From NCBI GenBank assembly GCA_905221605.1, contig CAJNDS010002473.1, positions 217,501-235,000 of the forward strand: DNA of 17,500 nt, read 5' to 3'. The translations under genes were made by a program, and so were the position numbers. The stretch is from Symbiodinium natans. Its lineage: Eukaryota > Sar > Dinophyceae > Suessiales > Symbiodiniaceae. Positions 14,157-17,500 of this stretch are shown here, piece by piece; positions within the stretch are counted from its first letter, which is position 1; each line of letters starts with the position of its first letter. The notes under the pieces were generated by a model. It was not told the DNA's origin, made no database searches, and saw only the letters and a list, made by a program, of their open reading frames with translations.

Positions 14157-17100
14157 TTAACTTAAGCGTTGGAGGAGCAAAAGGTAAGCTCCTGACCCGA
14201 TCTGTGCACGTTCCTCGCTCGTAGGCGAGAAGCCTGGGCTGGAGTCATCACCTACCTGCAGAGAGGGAAGCAAGGTGAAGGATCTGTAATGACCTGAGGT
14301 GGCTTCCTGCCCTATGTGAAAGAGTCCCGAGACGGATCTGTAGCGAACAAAGGATTGAGAGTGAGGCCCGGTCCATGCAGGCAGCTGTACTTCGTCCTGC
14401 AAGCCCGTGAGTCTCCAGTGCTGCTTCGCTCCGGCATTTGTGAACCTTGGCAGAGACACAAAGATATAAGGAGGTGTATACAACAGTGCCGCCTTCGAGT
14501 CATGCGGAGAGTGCCACTCATGCACAAAAAAGGACAGTGAATAGGCTAAGTGGGGCGCCGCCTGGGAGTCAGGCTGGGACAGCCTGGTCGGGTCGGTGCC
14601 TTCCGGGAAGGTTAGTAGAAGGGGGGAGAAGCCAGTTGAGTCAGGTATGTCTGCATCATAGACTCGCTTCCAGGGGGTACCTTGTAAGGAGCCATGATGG
14701 TTAGCCAACAAAAACGTCAAGTATTCGAGTGCATCGCTTTGCCTGTTAGCAAGCCTCCAGTCTGGATGACAATGCGGGAGCGATTCTAGTGCGAGAATAG
14801 AGACTGGGTGCGAGGCCCTTGCTCGAAGTTCCCGCTGGAGAGGTTGGAGGTTCGACCAGTCCACTGAGGGGTCTTCCCTCAGAGCGCTAATCATCTGCAA
14901 GACTGAAATGGCGTAGCACAAGTTATGAGGATTAATCAATTGTGGCATAGGCTGAGCTGCAGGAGGCGGTGGCGGAGCAGAGGCATCCAGGTCTGTCGGT
15001 GCTGGCTGAGGAGGTCCTGCGCCTAGCTGTGCAGCCTGGGAGGCACTCCCTGGGCGAAACCATCGCTGAAGCTGGCTTTGCTTGGACCTGGGATTAGGAG
15101 CCTGCAGGGTCCGCTGTTGGAACGTCTTTGGTTGGGGGGTAGCCTGTGTGGGAGATGCGTGTTGGTGCGATGTTGTCGTGCTCTGCCCGGGGTTAGGGAC
15201 CGCAGGAGGAGATGCGCCAACCCCAGAGGTGGGAGGCGAGAGATGTGAGAGCTGAGTGTGTTGGAGGGACGAGTGCATTCTGGAAAGAGGGGCGTCGGGG
15301 TGCAGAAAGAAGAAGAGTTGTAATTGCTGAATGACCGGGCACTGCTTCGTGTGTCGGGGGGCGCTCTCCACTTTCACTCCACAGGCAGGACAGGGTGACA
15401 GGCGGGTCAGCACATACATCTTAGAGGTGTTATTCCCCGCAGAGGCCTTATAAGAGTCCCATTCTGCCCCGTGTTTCTTTGTGAGGTGGAAGGCTATTTT
15501 TGTCGTGGAGGCTATCCACGAGTCGCAGAGCAGACAGGTCCTGGTGAGTTGCTGGCCAAGGTGGCCGGTGAGGAGCTCGAGGAAGGTCTGGGTTCCGGCC
15601 TGTTGCAGCAGTTCGGTGCGCATGCGCGAAATGAGAGGCACTGTGTCCATCTGCAAGGTAAGCTGGACCGAGGGTGCGGCAGTAGCACGGCAGTCTGACG
15701 AGGGCACGAGCTCCTGGCTGGAGGAGACCTCACTCGCCTTGGAAGGAGCTTCGTCAGCCTGAGTGGCCGCTTCAGGTCTAGAAAGCTTGAAACCAGCCTG
15801 TCGGCAGACTCTGCGCTCAACGTGCTGTTGTAGATTATGCCAGTTTTTAAATTTCGCCTGGCAGTGCGAGCATTGAGGCAGGCCTCCCACGGAGTGCTTT
15901 AGGCGTGAGAATTCAAGGGGTGGCGGAACAGGAGCCGGATGCTTGACTGTCCGGTGTGTTCTCAGGCCCGCCGCAGTACGAAATACCTTTCCACAGCATG
16001 TGTGCATGGGCACGTCCGGAGAAGGGTCAATGTCGGCCTCCCTGAGCAGCTTGCTGTAAGAGGCTACAATTTCCTCCGCCGTTTGCAGGGTGGAGGGAAT
16101 AGTTAAGATATCTTCACGTGGCCAGGCGCCGGACTGAGTGAGGAGCGAAGAGCTCGCGTTGGCCGGCGTGGATGTTGAGCAGGAGGTGACCTCACTCGCT
16201 GGGGCTGCATTCCGGCGCTTGCGGAGAGAGTCTAGGCGCTGGGCGGAGCGATCATGAAGCTGCTGAATGGGAGAGACAAGTTTCAGACGTGCAAAAAGCG
16301 CTGCTGTAGTTTCACGAGTCTTATGCACAGGGTTGTGCGTTACCGCTCGCACCTGTCTGGCTTGCCATGAGCGGAGAGCCCTTGCCCGCCTACCTGAGAG
16401 ACCAACGGATTCCAGGCCAAAAGTGGCCGTGGACCAGACGGTGGCTCTCCAGACAAGCAGCCTAGATGCGGTTTTTGTCCTGCGCTTATTGTGAATGAAT
16501 TTGCGCACTGTCTGCTTTTTCTTCGCCGCTCTCTCTTGTCTTAAAGAATAGGTAAGATCTTCCGGGTTTGAGTAGCTGATCATGACTCCTAGGTACTTGA
16601 AGGAGTCTACCAGCTCGAAGGAAGGAAGAGAGGGGAGAGGGGGAAGAACTGAGGAATGCGAAAGCAGAATTGGCCGTCTTGGCTGCTCTGGTGCGTCTAT
16701 ATTCCAGACCGTGACCGTCCGGCCTGAGCGAAGCTCCTGTGACTTGAAGAGCTTCTTGGCCTGCTGTGCGTGGCGACCTGCCAGTTTAACCATGATGTTG
16801 CACTTGGCGTAATTCACTTCTAGTCCGGCTTCTTGCAGGTAGTGCAGTAACAGTCTAACCATGTCATGAGCCGCATAGAGATCAGACCAGTTGTGGATGT
16901 CTCGGTGAATGACGAGGTCATCTGCGAAGCCTGTGAGGAACTGCTGTATGGGAGAGAACCCTATGTGGGTGGCCATAAGCCGGAACGCCTCCGTGATGAC
17001 CAGGGAGAAGAGGGAGGGGGCCAGTTTGCATCCTTGCTTTATACCTCTTGTGGAGGTTACTGTTTCCTGGCTTCGTCCATAGCGCAGATTATACTGGGCC

Positions 17101-17500
17101 TCCCTATGGAGGGATGCAACCAGCTCGACGTCTTCGGGTGAGGCTCCGTAAGTAATTAGTGAGCGCAAAAGAGCTTCTCTGCTTGTTTTGCCAAAAGCTT
17201 GAGAGAGATCTAGTGAGAAGGTGAAGCCTCCGATTAGGTCCGGCTTGCCCTTCGTGCGCTTGGGAGTGCAGAATCTGTCTGGTGCTCGGGATCGAAGCAT
17301 GGCACGGACGCGCCTTGCGTGGCCAATTACCCGGAGTTGGGCATCGGCGATACCGCGTCCTGGAATGTAGGCAAATTGAGGGGAAGCAAAGTGGGCCTTC
17401 TTGAAGAGGGGGTCAAGTCTTCTCCTAGCCTCAGAGGCTATTCCTTTGCCATCTGGCCTAATGATGCCCAGCGGTCGCAAGTTCTCCGGCTTAGAGGCTG
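14157..17500 (-). CDS. Reverse transcriptase - zinc finger - USP-like protease fusion (5' end outside window)
   Basis: The frame is open from the right edge to a TAA at 14157-14159; residue 1 below is the Leu codon at 17480. Reverse transcriptase motifs appear in order: LRPLGI (about 1-6), FSLDLSQAF (88-96, catalytic Asp), GIKQGCKLAPSLF (146-158), FADD (185-188, catalytic pair), GLEVNYAKC (219-227) and FKYLGV (294-299). This order and spacing fit non-LTR retroelements. Next come four zinc-finger-like motifs: 495-514 (degenerate), C537/C540/H553/C559, C649/C652/H665/H670 and C697/C700/H710/C714. A Pro/Gln/Ser-rich linker follows (about 730-848). The C-terminus fits ubiquitin-specific proteases (C19): Cys box NLCYAISVLQ with Cys855, RQSDALEYLTFLL (914-926, like QQDAHEFL), LPRFT, His box SGHY with His1064, and a final YLLLLQR. 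No endonuclease is visible; an AP-type one could lie upstream of the window. Motif copies at 15718 and 16180 interrupt it in frame. Confidence 0.85.
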   Translation of the reverse strand, partial: ASKPENLRPLGIIRPDGKGIASEARRRLDPLFKKAHFASPQFAYIPGRGIADAQLRVIGHARRVRAMLRSRAPDRFCTPKRTKGKPDLIGGFTFSLDLSQAFGKTSREALLRSLITYGASPEDVELVASLHREAQYNLRYGRSQETVTSTRGIKQGCKLAPSLFSLVITEAFRLMATHIGFSPIQQFLTGFADDLVIHRDIHNWSDLYAAHDMVRLLLHYLQEAGLEVNYAKCNIMVKLAGRHAQQAKKLFKSQELRSGRTVTVWNIDAPEQPRRPILLSHSSVLPPLPSLPSFELVDSFKYLGVMISYSNPEDLTYSLRQERAAKKKQTVRKFIHNKRRTKTASRLLVWRATVWSTATFGLESVGLSGRRARALRSWQARQVRAVTHNPVHKTRETTAALFARLKLVSPIQQLHDRSAQRLDSLRKRRNAAPASEVTSCSTSTPANASSSLLTQSGAWPREDILTIPSTLQTAEEIVASYSKLLREADIDPSPDVPMHTCCGKVFRTAAGLRTHRTVKHPAPVPPPLEFSRLKHSVGGLPQCSHCQAKFKNWHNLQQHVERRVCRQAGFKLSRPEAATQADEAPSKASEVSSSQELVPSSDCRATAAPSVQLTLQMDTVPLISRMRTELLQQAGTQTFLELLTGHLGQQLTRTCLLCDSWIASTTKIAFHLTKKHGAEWDSYKASAGNNTSKMYVLTRLSPCPACGVKVESAPRHTKQCPVIQQLQLFFFLHPDAPLSRMHSSLQHTQLSHLSPPTSGVGASPPAVPNPGQSTTTSHQHASPTQATPQPKTFQQRTLQAPNPRSKQSQLQRWFRPGSASQAAQLGAGPPQPAPTDLDASAPPPPPAAQPMPQLINPHNLCYAISVLQMISALREDPSVDWSNLQPLQRELRARASHPVSILALESLPHCHPDWRLANRQSDALEYLTFLLANHHGSLQGTPWKRVYDADIPDSTGFSPLLLTFPEGTDPTRLSQPDSQAAPHLAYSLSFFVHEWHSPHDSKAALLYTPPYIFVSLPRFTNAGAKQHWRLTGLQDEVQLPAWTGPHSQSFVRYRSVSGLFHIGQEATSGHYRSFTLLPSLQVGDDSSPGFSPTSEERAQIGSGAYLLLLQRLS
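15718..15736 (-). repeat. ORF-border motif inside the RT-protease ORF, copy G
   Basis: CTGGAGGAGACCTCACTCG on plus, two mismatches to the consensus. On the coding strand it is read as ASEVSSS (residues 582-588). The TGA that the consensus would place in this frame is replaced by AGC. Confidence 0.75.
16180..16198 (-). repeat. ORF-border motif inside the RT-protease ORF, copy H
   Basis: CAGGAGGTGACCTCACTCG on plus, one mismatch. It is read as ASEVTSC (428-434); the consensus TGA is TGC here. Copies H and G are 462 bp apart, an exact multiple of three, and bound the segment that holds the first two zinc-finger-like motifs. Confidence 0.8.

Noticed and set aside
14157-14246. Frameshift fusion of the RT-protease ORF with the next ORF
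   Set aside because: The frames overlap by about 88 bp in a -1 relation, but I found no convincing slippery heptamer in the overlap, and the downstream ORF has its own ATG at 14067 in good context.
13443-17141. Plus-strand ORFs opposite the RT-protease and accessory ORFs
   Set aside because: They are antisense shadows of longer minus-strand frames that have recognisable motifs.
1-17500. Dinoflagellate spliced-leader relic, tRNA, rRNA or snRNA genes
   Set aside because: I saw no recognisable match by eye on either strand; a covariance-model search would be needed to be certain.

Overview
The window looks like repeat-rich nuclear DNA from a eukaryote, most plausibly a dinoflagellate or other alga. 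The reasons are long non-coding stretches, interstitial CCCTAAA/TTTAGGG-type telomere-like repeats, nested mobile elements, and a retroelement gene cluster coded on one strand. Nothing bacterial is visible: no operon-like gene packing and no ribosome-binding-site pattern. The organism call is an inference of moderate to low confidence.

Layout. (1) Positions 9949-17500, minus strand: a retroelement-derived gene cluster. Read 5' to 3' it holds a very long ORF (17500 to 14157, open at the window edge) joining a non-LTR-type reverse transcriptase, a run of zinc-finger-like motifs, a Pro/Gln-rich linker and a C-terminal ubiquitin-specific-protease-like (C19) domain. After it come three accessory ORFs: about 357-381 aa, 175 aa, and a 431-codon frame broken by one in-frame TAA. 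Last is the start of a fourth ORF at 10102. The 175-codon, 431-codon and fourth ORFs belong to one unrecognised protein family. (2) Positions 821-9948: a 9.1-kb insertion with 48-bp imperfect terminal inverted repeats (41/48 identical) and a 4-bp target duplication (TAGT at 817-820 and 9949-9952). It splits the fourth ORF. The 5' part lies at 9949-10102 and the 3' part at 1-820, and removing the insertion with one TAGT copy restores an uninterrupted frame. (3) Positions 1-820: the 3' part of that split ORF, open to the left edge, so the cluster continues outside the window.

The insertion has no recognisable transposase. It carries subterminal near-palindromic repeats around a GCTAGC core near both ends, several tandem arrays, telomere-like blocks, an inverted pair of GCGCCTAA-type arrays, an AT-rich stretch, a perfect 38-bp-arm hairpin, a foldback/MITE-like element, and one plausible plus-strand coding exon ending at 6849.

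The most unusual pattern in the retroelement cluster is a 19-bp motif (plus strand CAGGAGGGGACCTCACTCG). Eight clear copies and one weak copy occur, at or near the starts and ends of the ORFs and twice inside the long ORF. It is read in all three frames, so it appears conserved as nucleic acid rather than protein. Each spacer between an end copy and the next start copy is automatically bounded GT...AG on the coding strand, which makes intron or introner-like spacers a testable idea. Recombination or cassette boundaries and an RNA-processing or reinitiation signal are the alternatives.
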